Origin: Elusimicrobiota bacterium
GTDB taxonomy: Bacteria; Elusimicrobiota; Elusimicrobia; UBA1565; UBA9628
Assembly: GCA_027406905.1 (NCBI GenBank)
Contig: DAHZHT010000002.1
Span: 86,794 to 150,793 of the forward strand
DNA: 64,000 nucleotides
Direction of reading: 5' to 3'
Each line of letters starts with the position of its first letter. Positions within the stretch are counted from its first letter, which is position 1. Positions 52,307 to 61,174 of this stretch are shown in pieces. The notes under the pieces are model-generated. The model had not been told where the DNA came from. It ran no database searches and saw nothing but the letters and a program-made list of their open reading frames with translations. The position numbers and the translations under genes were made by a program.

Positions 52307-53290
52307 TCATCGGATTTTTGGGAAATTCATAAAGCCTTTATTTCCCTTTTCTTTATATTTGCGCATATCGCCCATCTGAGCGCCTTCCCGCGCCATTTTC
52401 AAAACCCACGGTGCAATCAACGGATTGGGTAAAAGCGTCTTCCCATTATAGCCAACTAAAAGCCCGGAAAGAATCCTAGAGAGTCTCTGCGTCAATATAT
52501 CCGAAGCCAATTCCGTAGAGAGAATAAAAACCGGGCCGCTAAGACGCAATTTCTGAACGCTCTCCCTGAACATTTTTTCGGAAACCGCCGTTTTCTCCTG
52601 GCTATCGCCCTCGCTGATCAAAAATACCTGGGTTGATTTAAATTTCGCCCGCCGCCCGATTTTAGCGGCTAAGCGGCTTAGGACTTCTTTCCAATTTTTT
52701 GCGTCCTTAGCCGAATCGGGTTCTTCAGAGATAATCGCCAAATTCTGGTCTTTGCGGCTAATCCGCAAAGAAAATATTCGGCTCAAAAGAATTTTTTCGA
52801 GCACGGAAGACGAGTCTAAAGTCGCGGTTAAAACGACCGGGACATGAATTTCTAAACGCTTCTGCGGCGGCCCCGCCAAATCCTGATAGGTTTTAAAAAG
52901 GCTCCGGGACGGATTTTTGCCGATTCCTAATAAATACCGAACTTGTTTGATCACGCTCGCTTGCGAAGAATAAAAAATCGGGACGACGACGATTTTTTTA
53001 ACCCGCCGGGCTTCTAATTGATCGATTCCATGCTGCATGTCGTCGGTATCCGCCAAACCGAAAGCGAAGGCGACCGGAAAGCGCGCCATAAAGGCGGTTT
53101 TAATCTGCCGCGTGGTCTCGGTCCATTGCGGAGCATTTCCCTCTTCCAAAACCAATACCCCAAAGGCAGGCTCTCCAAAACTTGGCGGCGGAAGAGGCGG
53201 AATGGCCGCTTGAAGACTTAATCCGAAAGCGCTCAGTAAAATTAAAGATTGAATGCCCATAGATGCGTTTTTTTGGAAGAACCTATCCAT
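52307..53290 (-). CDS. Secreted CbiX/chelatase-like protein without catalytic histidines
   Basis: 327 aa. The two halves resemble CbiX/sirohydrochlorin chelatase repeats (FGVLVLEEGNAPQW ...; IDQLEARRVKKIVVVPIFYSS). The metal-binding His of the usual GHGS motif is replaced (VLVLEEGN), as is the second His. A signal peptide (LILLSAFGLSLQAA) would send it out of the cytosol. Start uncertain (53290 or 53260). Confidence 0.5.
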   Translation of the reverse strand: MDRFFQKNASMGIQSLILLSAFGLSLQAAIPPLPPPSFGEPAFGVLVLEEGNAPQWTETTRQIKTAFMARFPVAFAFGLADTDDMQHGIDQLEARRVKKIVVVPIFYSSQASVIKQVRYLLGIGKNPSRSLFKTYQDLAGPPQKRLEIHVPVVLTATLDSSSVLEKILLSRIFSLRISRKDQNLAIISEEPDSAKDAKNWKEVLSRLAAKIGRRAKFKSTQVFLISEGDSQEKTAVSEKMFRESVQKLRLSGPVFILSTELASDILTQRLSRILSGLLVGYNGKTLLPNPLIAPWVLKMAREGAQMGDMRKYKEKGNKGFMNFPKIR

Positions 53291-54297
53291 AAGGCGATGA
53301 TTTGAGGCGACTTTGAAGCCGAAGGATAGACCCAATCAATGTCGGAAACGACTCCCGGAAAGTCTGCGGTCCAATTTCTCTCAAAATCTTCATCTCTCCA
53401 CTCAAAAGAAGAAATTTTTCCACGATCAAAAAGCCCAAATGACTCGGCGAGAAACCCCCACCGTGACTCGTTTTTAACCACAAACAAAAGCCCGTTTTTA
53501 AACAAAATTCGCGGAGAAAACTCGAGTATATGCGAACTGGAAACAGGCCATCTCAGGCGGTTGGGAGATTGCCCATATGAGCCCGGAATAGTCCATTCTT
53601 TCCCTTGGGAAGAAATCTCAAGGCGATTTCCCGGAACAATCGCCGCAAATAAATCTTGGCCCTTCAGATGAACCGCGGTTTGGGAATAAAGCCAGCGCGA
53701 CAAAACCTGGTTATAACTTTTATCGGCTGAAGAATAGCTTCCTTTATAAGCTAACGGATAAATCGCGGATAGGGGAAAGGAGCCGTTGTCCAAAAGCTGT
53801 TGGCAAAAAAGCGAACCCGCCCCCGTGCCACCAATTCCGCGAACGACATATGGAATTTGGGCCAGGGGCTTCCAAATTTTTTGAGACAAGGAAAATTCAA
53901 ACACCCGGGTTCCCACCTGTCCCAAGGCTCCATCGTAATATGTGACAAAAAGTTTCGCTTTGGACCCCGCGCCTAAAGGCGAGGCCGTTAAAGATAAAAT
54001 TCGGGATTGGCTTTCAGGCATTACATAGACCGAGACCGGAGAAGAAGAAACAACAGGGTAGGAATAGAGAAATATTTTTCGATTGGAAGCCAACGCCAAC
54101 TGAAAAGACTCTCCGCCGATAAAATTTCCGACGGCAAAATCAACGGCGTCCAGATGAAGAGGCGGGCTTTTCCAAGCGATTGGAGGCGCGCTTAAGGCCA
54201 GGGAAATGGATGAAAAAAATAACGAAGGCAAGAAAATAAGGCCCCAGCGGATAGCCCTCTCTTTTTTCCACTGGATTAGGAAATGTTCAAAAGACAT
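53242..54297 (-). CDS. Secreted protein of unknown function, propeller-like
   Basis: 351 aa. Signal region (WGLIFLPSLFFSSISLALSA) and repeated short beta-strand patterns (FAVGNFIGGESFQLALASNRKIFLYSY), suggesting an FG-GAP/VCBS-like propeller. No catalytic motif. TTAACA-17-TATTCT then 7 nt to ATG: leaderless. Overlaps the CbiX-like gene by 49 bp. Confidence 0.6.
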   Translation of the reverse strand: MSFEHFLIQWKKERAIRWGLIFLPSLFFSSISLALSAPPIAWKSPPLHLDAVDFAVGNFIGGESFQLALASNRKIFLYSYPVVSSSPVSVYVMPESQSRILSLTASPLGAGSKAKLFVTYYDGALGQVGTRVFEFSLSQKIWKPLAQIPYVVRGIGGTGAGSLFCQQLLDNGSFPLSAIYPLAYKGSYSSADKSYNQVLSRWLYSQTAVHLKGQDLFAAIVPGNRLEISSQGKEWTIPGSYGQSPNRLRWPVSSSHILEFSPRILFKNGLLFVVKNESRWGFLAESFGLFDRGKISSFEWRDEDFERNWTADFPGVVSDIDWVYPSASKSPQIIALWIGSSKKTHLWAFNL

Positions 54298-54304
54298 TTT
54301 AAAC

Positions 54305-54333
54305 AGAATACCATTTAAATTTTGTTTTGTTAA
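54305..54333 (-). promoter_or_regulatory. Promoter for the propeller-like gene (leaderless)
   Basis: TTAACA (54328-54333), 17-bp spacer, TATTCT (54305-54310), 7 nt to the ATG at 54297. Confidence 0.55.
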
Positions 54334-54363
54334 AACTCTTAGGAGCCGATCAAAGACCGCCCG

Positions 54364-54807
54364 CTAAAAATTAAGCTCAAGCCAACGGATAAAGGCCCAA
54401 CGCGAATCCGCTTTAGGCGGACTCATCCAACCGCGGCCGCCATCTTTGAGGCGGCTTAAAGGCAATTCTTCTATCTGAACCGGCCCCGGGCGATATCCCG
54501 CCTTAATCATCACTTCTTGAAGAGTTGAAGAACTGACGGAGACTCCGGGCTTAAAATCGAGAATCGCCAGGGAATCGCGGAGATCGAATTTATAGCGATT
54601 AAGCCCCTTGAGCTGATCTAAGCGAACCTCTATGTTAAAAAATCCACGCGGCGAGAAAACCCCGCGGATTCCCATGGTCGCGCGCAAAACGCTTTGGCCG
54701 CCGGTTTTTTGAATGACGGGAGACGGCTGCGCATGAAGCGGCGAAAACTCCGCCGCAAAGAAACTCACGACAAACAGACAACTGAACGTACTCAAATATT
54801 TTTTCAT
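54364..54807 (-). CDS. Secreted HMA-like domain protein lacking the CxxC
   Basis: 147 aa. Signal peptide (SPLHAQ) followed by a ferredoxin-like unit whose strand order and end (LAILDFKPGVSVSSSTLQEVMIKAGYRPG) match heavy-metal-associated domains, but without the metal-binding CxxC pair. Overlaps the barrel gene by 4 bp (ATGA). Confidence 0.5.
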   Translation of the reverse strand: MKKYLSTFSCLFVVSFFAAEFSPLHAQPSPVIQKTGGQSVLRATMGIRGVFSPRGFFNIEVRLDQLKGLNRYKFDLRDSLAILDFKPGVSVSSSTLQEVMIKAGYRPGPVQIEELPLSRLKDGGRGWMSPPKADSRWAFIRWLELNF

Positions 54808-55808
54808 GTCCCTAAATTGGGATGCGGCTTTTTCTTTTCCCTCCAGGAAGGCATGGCGAGATAATACTCATAAAACAGGCGAAAAGAAACGATCTGATCA
54901 ATAGCCCCGGGCCCATTTAAATTTTGAATCACCGGGACTCCCACTTCGGCGCCCAATTCCCAATGCAAGGTCGCGTAATCAACGCCGGACCAAAAAAGCC
55001 AGGTAAACCCGCCAGAGGCGCTGTCTAAACTGCCGCTGACGACGCTCCGATTGTTCCAAATACAGTTGGTCTCGACAACCCCCCAAAGCTCGTTGGGCAA
55101 ATAAGAGCTGGGAAGAGAACGCGGCAAAAGCCTCCATTCAAATTCTCCATCCGTTCTATATTCATCGCCCAAATCAAAGCCGCCGGAAGCCGGAAGATTA
55201 TGCCGCCAAGTCGCGTCCCAGCTAAATCCGTAATTGCGGTTATAAAACGCGGCCGTCAGCCCTAAAAAAGAATCCACCGATCCCGAACCGTTTTGAAGAG
55301 CCAAGGGCAAGGGCCCGGCGCTATTGGACTGACGGTAATATCCGGTCGGCAAATAAGCCCCCACCAAAGGAGCGATGCGGAAGGTACTCCCGGGATAATC
55401 CAAATCCAAAAGCGTATAGCGGGCAAAAACAAGGGTATCTCCAAAACCGCTGGCGCTAAGACTCTGACTCCCCTGGGGCAAGCCCTCCTGCATGGAACTA
55501 AAGCCCTGCCGTGTGTCCAAGGCCAGCGCGATTTTATCGGTTAAGCCATAGAGAAAGGTTTCGGGAAACTGATCATTATTAACCTGCGTTCCTCCGGAGG
55601 GAGCCGAGGGGTTTGAGCTCAAGGTCGGATTAAAAGAAAAGCGGGCTAGGAGCTGATCTTGGGAAACCGGCAAGGCCGTGATAAAGGTCGCGGGCGCGGC
55701 TCTGAGTTTTTGGGCGGCAACAATCCCGTTCCAGCAAAAAACGCTAACGGCGATAACACAACAAACCCGCCAACGCGGATACACCCACTCTTTCAGCCAA
55801 TGTAACAC
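54804..55808 (-). CDS. Outer-membrane barrel protein (MetA_deg/transporter-like)
   Basis: 334 aa. Signal peptide ending AAQ, then alternating strands with FGDTLVFARYTLLDLDYPGSTFRIAPLVGAYLPTG, resembling the PF13557-type outer-membrane transporters often found with metal or aromatic-compound genes. GTG start with TAGAAT 7 nt upstream. Confidence 0.6.
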   Translation of the reverse strand: MLHWLKEWVYPRWRVCCVIAVSVFCWNGIVAAQKLRAAPATFITALPVSQDQLLARFSFNPTLSSNPSAPSGGTQVNNDQFPETFLYGLTDKIALALDTRQGFSSMQEGLPQGSQSLSASGFGDTLVFARYTLLDLDYPGSTFRIAPLVGAYLPTGYYRQSNSAGPLPLALQNGSGSVDSFLGLTAAFYNRNYGFSWDATWRHNLPASGGFDLGDEYRTDGEFEWRLLPRSLPSSYLPNELWGVVETNCIWNNRSVVSGSLDSASGGFTWLFWSGVDYATLHWELGAEVGVPVIQNLNGPGAIDQIVSFRLFYEYYLAMPSWREKKKPHPNLGT

Positions 55809-55815
55809 TCAATCT

Positions 55816-55821
55816 ATTCTA
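55816..55821 (-). promoter_or_regulatory. -10 element of the barrel gene (leaderless)
   Basis: TAGAAT on the minus strand, 7 nt before GTG 55808. Confidence 0.45.
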
Positions 55822-55882
55822 ACCAATAGCAAGCAAGCTGGACAAATCCTAAAATCTAAAGTCGGTCACTCCTCCGTGTCCT

Positions 55883-55920
55883 CCCCCCCCCTTGAAAAAC
55901 CGTATTTTTCCCATTATACT
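55883..55920 (+). promoter_or_regulatory. Promoter with adjoining C9 tract
   Basis: A run of nine C (55883-55891) directly abuts TTGAAA (55892-55897); a 17-bp spacer leads to TATACT (55915-55920). This should transcribe the 1164-aa gene with a ~54-nt leader. Confidence 0.55.
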
Positions 55921-55980
55921 CTGATTTTAGATTGACTTGATTGACTAAAAAGCTCGAAAAATTGATATGCTCGTGTTATC

Positions 55981-58900
55981 ATGAAAATAAAAACAATTCT
56001 CGCCTACCTGCTCGTCGCCTTGCCCTCTCTCGCTTGGAGTTACGACACGGTCCATTTCTTGCCCTCTTTTTCCGTCTCAGAGGCCAAAAAGCCAATCGCC
56101 GTCCGCGCCGCCCTGGGCCGATATTACGTCCTCGATGAAAAGGGACGCCTCCTGGTTTATGATAAGAGCGGCAAATTAGCCGATCTCAGTTCCGAGAAAA
56201 CCGCCCGCTTGCGCTACCCCGAAGGCTTGGCCGTCGCGGCTGACAAAGTCTATATCGCGGACACCGGAAATTCCGTTTTGAGGGCCTATGACCGCAATGG
56301 CAAATTCTTATTTTCCATGGGGATGCCGGGCTCCCGAGCCGGACAGTTCGACACCCCAAGCTCCATTGCCATCGGAGCGGACGGACGGATTTACGTCGCG
56401 GACACCGGAAACAGAAAAATCGAAGTATTCACCCCCGACGGCCTATTTCTTTTTTGGTTTGGAGAAAAGGGATCGATGCCGGGGCAATGGTCCAGGCCTG
56501 ACAAAATCGCCGTTGACGCCTCCGACAGAATTTACGTCCTTGACCGTTCTAACCAGCGCATTGAGGAGTTCGACTCCTCAGCCCACTTTTTAGTCGCCAT
56601 TCCATTTAACGGGCAAGACTTTTCCGTCGATAGATACGGTTTTATCTATGGAATTTCAGCGGCCAGAGGAAGGGTCACGGAATGGGGCCCAGATGGCGCC
56701 GAATTGGGACATTTTGGAAGCCGCGGCTTGGGAGCCGGACAATTTAAATGGTTAAGATCAATTGATATAGCCCAGAACGGAAATCTCGTCATTCTCGACG
56801 GCGGGAAAAAAACCGTGGATATCATTTCAGTGGCCAATAAATTCAAGATTCACCCTATTCACCCCAGCGCCACCACAAAGCTATTTCCCTCGGGGCCGGA
56901 CTCCGTCTGGAATTATTCAGCCAACCCGATTTTACTCAATCAATCTAACACCTACGTTTATTTACCGAAAGAAGGGAAATTCGACGTCCTCGATTCTTCC
57001 GGAAATATTCTCTCTCAATTTGGGAAGAAGGGCAAAAAAGAAGATCAGACATGGAAAGCGACTGGGCTGGCCCTTGATTCCTCGCTTGGGCTTTACGTTT
57101 CAGACGCTCCAAGGCACCGCATAGAACATTTTGTCTCGGATTCCTCCGGCGCGTGGAAATGGGATAAAAATATCGCGGAACCCAGCGGTTGGTTTGATGG
57201 ACTCTCTAAAGAAGGGCGAGTCAGAAAGCCAGAAGGGCTTGCGGTCAACGGAGCGGGAACGCTTTATATCGCCGATCCGGGAAATCACAGGGTGGACGCC
57301 TATACCCCGGACGGGGTTTTTCTCTTTTCGATTGGCCCCAAACTCGGCTCTTTTGAACTTGAAAAACCGGTCTCTGTCGCCTGGGACAACTCGGGGTTTG
57401 TCTATTTCCTCGACCGCAGCCTTAAAAAGGTGTTTAAATGCAATCCTTCCGGAGAACTCATCAGCTCTTGGGGTGAAATGGGAGAAGCTCCGGGAAAATT
57501 TGAAGATCCCATCGCGCTGGCTTTTGACGGAGAAAACTACGTCTATGTCCTGGACCATGATCTCAAGCGCGTTTCCTCTTTTTCAACCGATGGACGCTGG
57601 ATTATGGATTTCTTTTCGGGAAGTTTAATCGGAGATCCGGTATCTCTCTCGGTAGACAAACAAGTTCTGAGAATTTCAGACCGGCTGAAAAAACATATTC
57701 TCTCCTTTCATATCCACCCTTCTCTCTCAGCCCCTCTTTCAATATCGACCGCCGCCAAAGAAGGCACGATAGAGCTTTCCTGGGAACCGGTGACAAATTC
57801 ATGGACCAAGGATTACCTTATTTACCGCTCCGACAAACGTTATGAAAACTTCATGCAAGTTGGAACGACCGATAAAAATCACTTTACAGACTCTAGCGTC
57901 CAATCGGGACAAATCTATTACTACCGATTGGCCACCGAGGCGAAAACCGGAGACATCGGAACGCAAAGCCGGGCAATCAAGGCCATTAATGGAGAAAGCG
58001 CCAATCGCCCGAAAATTTCCATCTCTTCCGTGACGCTGGCCGGAATATTTCCGGCCAATTATAAATGGTATTTAAAAAACCCCATTGGTTCGGCCACCAT
58101 CACCAATAATTCCGACGTGCCGTTTAATGACCTAAAACTCACTTTCCAGATCAAAAATTACATGGATTTCGGCTACGACATACGCATAAAAAAACTGGAC
58201 CCGATGGCCTCAATTGTCGTCCCCCTGATCGCGACTTTAAACAATACCATCCTCAATGTCACGGAAGAAACTCCCATTCAGGCGAAATTGACGCTGACCT
58301 ATTTTGAAAAAAATAAAAAGAAAACGATCTCTCTTGCCCAGCCGCTGACCGTCTATTCCCGAAATGCGATCACCTGGCAAGACCCGCGCCGAATCGCCAA
58401 CTTCATCACTCCCAATGATACCCCCGTGTTCGATTTTGAGAGAGCGGTTCTCCATCATCAGGAAGATTTTCCCGACGCTTCGGCTCTCAATTCCAATGTT
58501 CTAGCCGCAATGCGTTTATGGGAAGCCTTGGGAGTTTACGGCATGCAGTATACGGAAAACCCATCGAACTCTTTTGAGAAAGTTTCAACCAACCCCAATT
58601 TCCCAATTGACTATGCGCAATTTCCCAGGGAAACCCTTCGGCGAAAAAGCGGGCAATGCGATGATTTAACGACTCTATTAATTTCCATGCTCGATGCAGA
58701 CAATGTTCACGCCGCCATTATCGACTACCCGGGGCATATGGCCTTCATGTTCGATACCCATGCTTCATCTTGGACCGATGCCGCGTTTCCTAAAGACAGC
58801 TTGATTAGTTACGAAGGAACCTACTGGGTCCCCGTTGAATCAACGCTGATAGGGAAATCCTTCCTCGATGCCGTAAGAAATGCCGCCTATTCCTATAAAA

Positions 58901-59475
58901 CCGAGTTAAAGAAAGGCGGCGTTCACATCATCGATGTACGCAAAGCCTGGGAGACATATGAGCCCGTTACCATGCCGCCCACTGACTGGAAGGCGGAAAC
59001 ACCGAACATGGAAACGGTCGATAAATTCGTCAAAGAAAATTCCGAAAATCTCTTTCACGCGGCCTACCGTTCGATTAAAAAGAGGCTCAAAGAAAAGATC
59101 GCCGCCAACCCCTCTCTCATCGATCCGCGCCTGGCCTTGGGCGTTTGGGAGTATGAAGATGGAAATATCCATGCGGCCAAGAAAAGTTTTAAATCAGCCT
59201 TAGCCATCAGTTCCACAAGCGCGGCCGCCTATAATGATCTTGGAAACATCGCCTTTTTAAAGCGCAAATACCATGAAGCCGAAAAATGGTATCAGAAAGC
59301 CGCGCTTAACGATCCTGGAAACCCCGACATCTGGATGAATTTCCTAAAAACGGAAATCCACCTTAAAAACGCGCGAAAGGTTTCCGAATCCGCAAAACAA
59401 ATACAGGAGCTCGACCCCTCTTATGGCCCAGCGGTCGATATCCTGGTCAAGAATTTTCAGGAGGGAAACCCATGA
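55981..59475 (+). CDS. Secreted NHL-repeat/FN3/transglutaminase/TPR protein
   Basis: 1164 aa. Signal peptide (YLLVALPSLAWS), then NHL-type beta-propeller repeats to about residue 600 (YPEGLAVAADKVYIADTGNS...), a fibronectin-III-like unit (~600-665), an immunoglobulin-like segment, and a transglutaminase-like core with Cys893 (GQCDDLTTLL) and His919 (GHMAFMF). Two TPRs end the protein (AAYNDLGNIAFLKRKYHEAEKWYQKAALNDPGN). Architecture suggests an envelope protein that binds polymers or partners and may process proteins; a specific role is not known. Confidence 0.75.
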   Translation: MKIKTILAYLLVALPSLAWSYDTVHFLPSFSVSEAKKPIAVRAALGRYYVLDEKGRLLVYDKSGKLADLSSEKTARLRYPEGLAVAADKVYIADTGNSVLRAYDRNGKFLFSMGMPGSRAGQFDTPSSIAIGADGRIYVADTGNRKIEVFTPDGLFLFWFGEKGSMPGQWSRPDKIAVDASDRIYVLDRSNQRIEEFDSSAHFLVAIPFNGQDFSVDRYGFIYGISAARGRVTEWGPDGAELGHFGSRGLGAGQFKWLRSIDIAQNGNLVILDGGKKTVDIISVANKFKIHPIHPSATTKLFPSGPDSVWNYSANPILLNQSNTYVYLPKEGKFDVLDSSGNILSQFGKKGKKEDQTWKATGLALDSSLGLYVSDAPRHRIEHFVSDSSGAWKWDKNIAEPSGWFDGLSKEGRVRKPEGLAVNGAGTLYIADPGNHRVDAYTPDGVFLFSIGPKLGSFELEKPVSVAWDNSGFVYFLDRSLKKVFKCNPSGELISSWGEMGEAPGKFEDPIALAFDGENYVYVLDHDLKRVSSFSTDGRWIMDFFSGSLIGDPVSLSVDKQVLRISDRLKKHILSFHIHPSLSAPLSISTAAKEGTIELSWEPVTNSWTKDYLIYRSDKRYENFMQVGTTDKNHFTDSSVQSGQIYYYRLATEAKTGDIGTQSRAIKAINGESANRPKISISSVTLAGIFPANYKWYLKNPIGSATITNNSDVPFNDLKLTFQIKNYMDFGYDIRIKKLDPMASIVVPLIATLNNTILNVTEETPIQAKLTLTYFEKNKKKTISLAQPLTVYSRNAITWQDPRRIANFITPNDTPVFDFERAVLHHQEDFPDASALNSNVLAAMRLWEALGVYGMQYTENPSNSFEKVSTNPNFPIDYAQFPRETLRRKSGQCDDLTTLLISMLDADNVHAAIIDYPGHMAFMFDTHASSWTDAAFPKDSLISYEGTYWVPVESTLIGKSFLDAVRNAAYSYKTELKKGGVHIIDVRKAWETYEPVTMPPTDWKAETPNMETVDKFVKENSENLFHAAYRSIKKRLKEKIAANPSLIDPRLALGVWEYEDGNIHAAKKSFKSALAISSTSAAAYNDLGNIAFLKRKYHEAEKWYQKAALNDPGNPDIWMNFLKTEIHLKNARKVSESAKQIQELDPSYGPAVDILVKNFQEGNP

Positions 59476-60023
59476 AAAAGATACTCCTTGCAATGACGTT
59501 AAGCGTCTTCACCGTCGTTTCATTAAAGGCAGACGAGGGGCAAGCGCCGCCCGTAAAAAAAGCTCAATCGACAACGACCTTACTGATGAATTGGTTTACG
59601 CAATTGGAACAGAGCCTCTCCGCTTCATCGGTAGGACAAAGCTATGAAAATAGAGATGACTTGGTCGCGGTCGCGGCAGTGCGCGGGAGCAAACAAGACC
59701 TTTCCAAACTCAACCAGCCAACTTGGGAAAAGTCCAATGTTTCCCAAAGAGAACAAATTCTCAAGGAGAGAAAGGAGTTCGCCGCCGCCGTCAAGGAAGT
59801 CGTTTCCGGAAAGATCAAACAAGCCCAAGCGGATCTAAGCGCGTTTGAAAAATCTCACCCCTCAAGTCCGCTTCTCAAAGACGTTAAAAAGGCGGAAGAG
59901 AAAATCGCGGAGCTTGAAAAATTAAACGCCAACAACAAGGGCAAGGGGAAAATTAAGTCGCCCAAGTCAAAAACGCGGGCAAAAAAGAAAGCGGCAAAAA
60001 CTCAGGCGGCGGATAACCCCTGA
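59472..60023 (+). CDS. Small secreted Lys/Ala-tailed protein
   Basis: 183 aa. Signal peptide (TLSVFTVVSLKAD) and a helical middle (EKIAELEKLN), ending in a basic tail (KTRAKKKAAKTQ). No family. Overlaps the preceding gene by 4 bp (ATGA), so probably functionally linked. Its last 22 bp overlap the convergent heptose gene. Confidence 0.6.
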   Translation: MKKILLAMTLSVFTVVSLKADEGQAPPVKKAQSTTTLLMNWFTQLEQSLSASSVGQSYENRDDLVAVAAVRGSKQDLSKLNQPTWEKSNVSQREQILKERKEFAAAVKEVVSGKIKQAQADLSAFEKSHPSSPLLKDVKKAEEKIAELEKLNANNKGKGKIKSPKSKTRAKKKAAKTQAADNP

Positions 60024-60484
60024 ATTTTTTTGACCAAGCCTGTCGTTGAATAGCCTGGTTTAAGCGCGATGCGGGCGACTTTTCCGGCAAAGGCGGCGCC
60101 CGCGATTTTGTCTTTGGAATAGTCAGCGCCTTTAACGAGAATATCAGGCCTTAAGAGACGAATTATTTTTTCAGGAGTTTTATCTTTAAACCCAACGACA
60201 TAGTCAACAGCCGACAATGCCGCTAAAACCCGTGCGCGGTCTTTAAAGCGGTTCAACGGGCGACCCGGGCCTTTTCCCAACAGGCGAACCGACTCATCGC
60301 GGTTAAGGCCTAAAATTAAAACATCTCCCATTTTTTTAGCCCGCTCCAAAACCTGGACATGGCCAGCGTGCAAAATATCGAAAACTCCATTGGTAAAAAC
60401 GACGGCCTTTCGCTGTCTTTTAAGGCTTTCGCGAATGAGCGACGCTTTTTTTAAAGAAATAAGCTCTCCCATCGCGTGTCTCAA
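60002..60484 (-). CDS. rfaE2: D-glycero-beta-D-manno-heptose 1-phosphate adenylyltransferase (RfaE2)
   Basis: Cytidylyltransferase-fold enzyme of heptose synthesis, 160 aa. Nucleotide motif TNGVFDILHAGH with His39/His42, and KGADYSKDKIAGA near the end. Corresponds to the second domain of bifunctional HldE; a separate kinase is not in the window. Overlaps gmhA by 4 bp. Confidence 0.93.
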   Translation of the reverse strand: MRHAMGELISLKKASLIRESLKRQRKAVVFTNGVFDILHAGHVQVLERAKKMGDVLILGLNRDESVRLLGKGPGRPLNRFKDRARVLAALSAVDYVVGFKDKTPEKIIRLLRPDILVKGADYSKDKIAGAAFAGKVARIALKPGYSTTGLVKKIQGLSAA

Positions 60485-61074
60485 TGGGCTTTTGGCGCAT
60501 CCGGGAAAAGAGAGTCCTCAATAATCCCGCACCAAATTTGGATGATGGCGATATGAGCCTCTTGAATACGCGCCACCGTCTTGGATGGAACGCAAACGCA
60601 AAAGTCGGCCATATTTTTTAGTTTTCCACCGCTTTCTCCGGAAAGTCCAATGACCAAAAGCCCCAATTTTTTTGCCGCTTCCACGGCCAGAAGGACGTTC
60701 TTGGAATTTCCCGAAGTCGATATCGCGACCGCAATATCTCCCGGTTTTGCATGGGCCTCAAGTTGCCTGGCGAAGACAACCTCGTAACCAAAATCGTTGG
60801 ATATCGAGGTTAGATCCGAAGTATTGGTGGTTAAAGCCAACGCCGGAAGAGGCGGACGGTTGCGCTCGAAACGCCCGACCAGTTCATCGGCGAAATTTTG
60901 GGCGTCGCAAGCCGATCCGCCATTTCCAAAACTCAATATCTTGTTTCCTCGACGATAACAAGACACCAGCTCTTCAGCTATTTTCTCAAGCAAAGGGGCC
61001 ATTTGAGCGGACTGAGAGATGACGCGTCCGCTTTCCGTCAGTTCCTCGGCAATACGGCTGTTGATTTTATTCAT
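60481..61074 (-). CDS. gmhA: Sedoheptulose-7-phosphate isomerase
   Basis: First step of ADP-heptose synthesis for lipopolysaccharide, 197 aa SIS-fold enzyme. FGNGGSACDAQNFADELVGRFERNRP, SISNDFGYEVVFARQ and VAISTSGNSKNVLLA are typical. The -10 TACAAT lies 7 nt before the ATG, so probably leaderless. Confidence 0.94.
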   Translation of the reverse strand: MNKINSRIAEELTESGRVISQSAQMAPLLEKIAEELVSCYRRGNKILSFGNGGSACDAQNFADELVGRFERNRPPLPALALTTNTSDLTSISNDFGYEVVFARQLEAHAKPGDIAVAISTSGNSKNVLLAVEAAKKLGLLVIGLSGESGGKLKNMADFCVCVPSKTVARIQEAHIAIIQIWCGIIEDSLFPDAPKAH

Positions 61075-61081
61075 GGCATTT

Positions 61082-61087
61082 ATTGTA
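61082..61087 (-). promoter_or_regulatory. -10 element of gmhA (leaderless)
   Basis: TACAAT on the minus strand, 7 nt before ATG 61074. The divergent ahcY -10 lies 22 bp away. Confidence 0.5.
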
Positions 61088-61109
61088 TCTCATCGGCAGC
61101 GAGTTTTGC

Positions 61110-61115
61110 TACAAT
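61110..61115 (+). promoter_or_regulatory. -10 element of ahcY
   Basis: TACAAT, with about 55 nt of leader before the ATG and a strong GGAAGGAG site. Only a short hairpin (CCCAAG/CTTTGGG) is visible in the leader. Confidence 0.45.
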
Positions 61116-61174
61116 AAAATCATTAGTCACTAGCTCTAAAAGCGCCCAAGTATCTCTTTGGGAAGGAGAAATTT

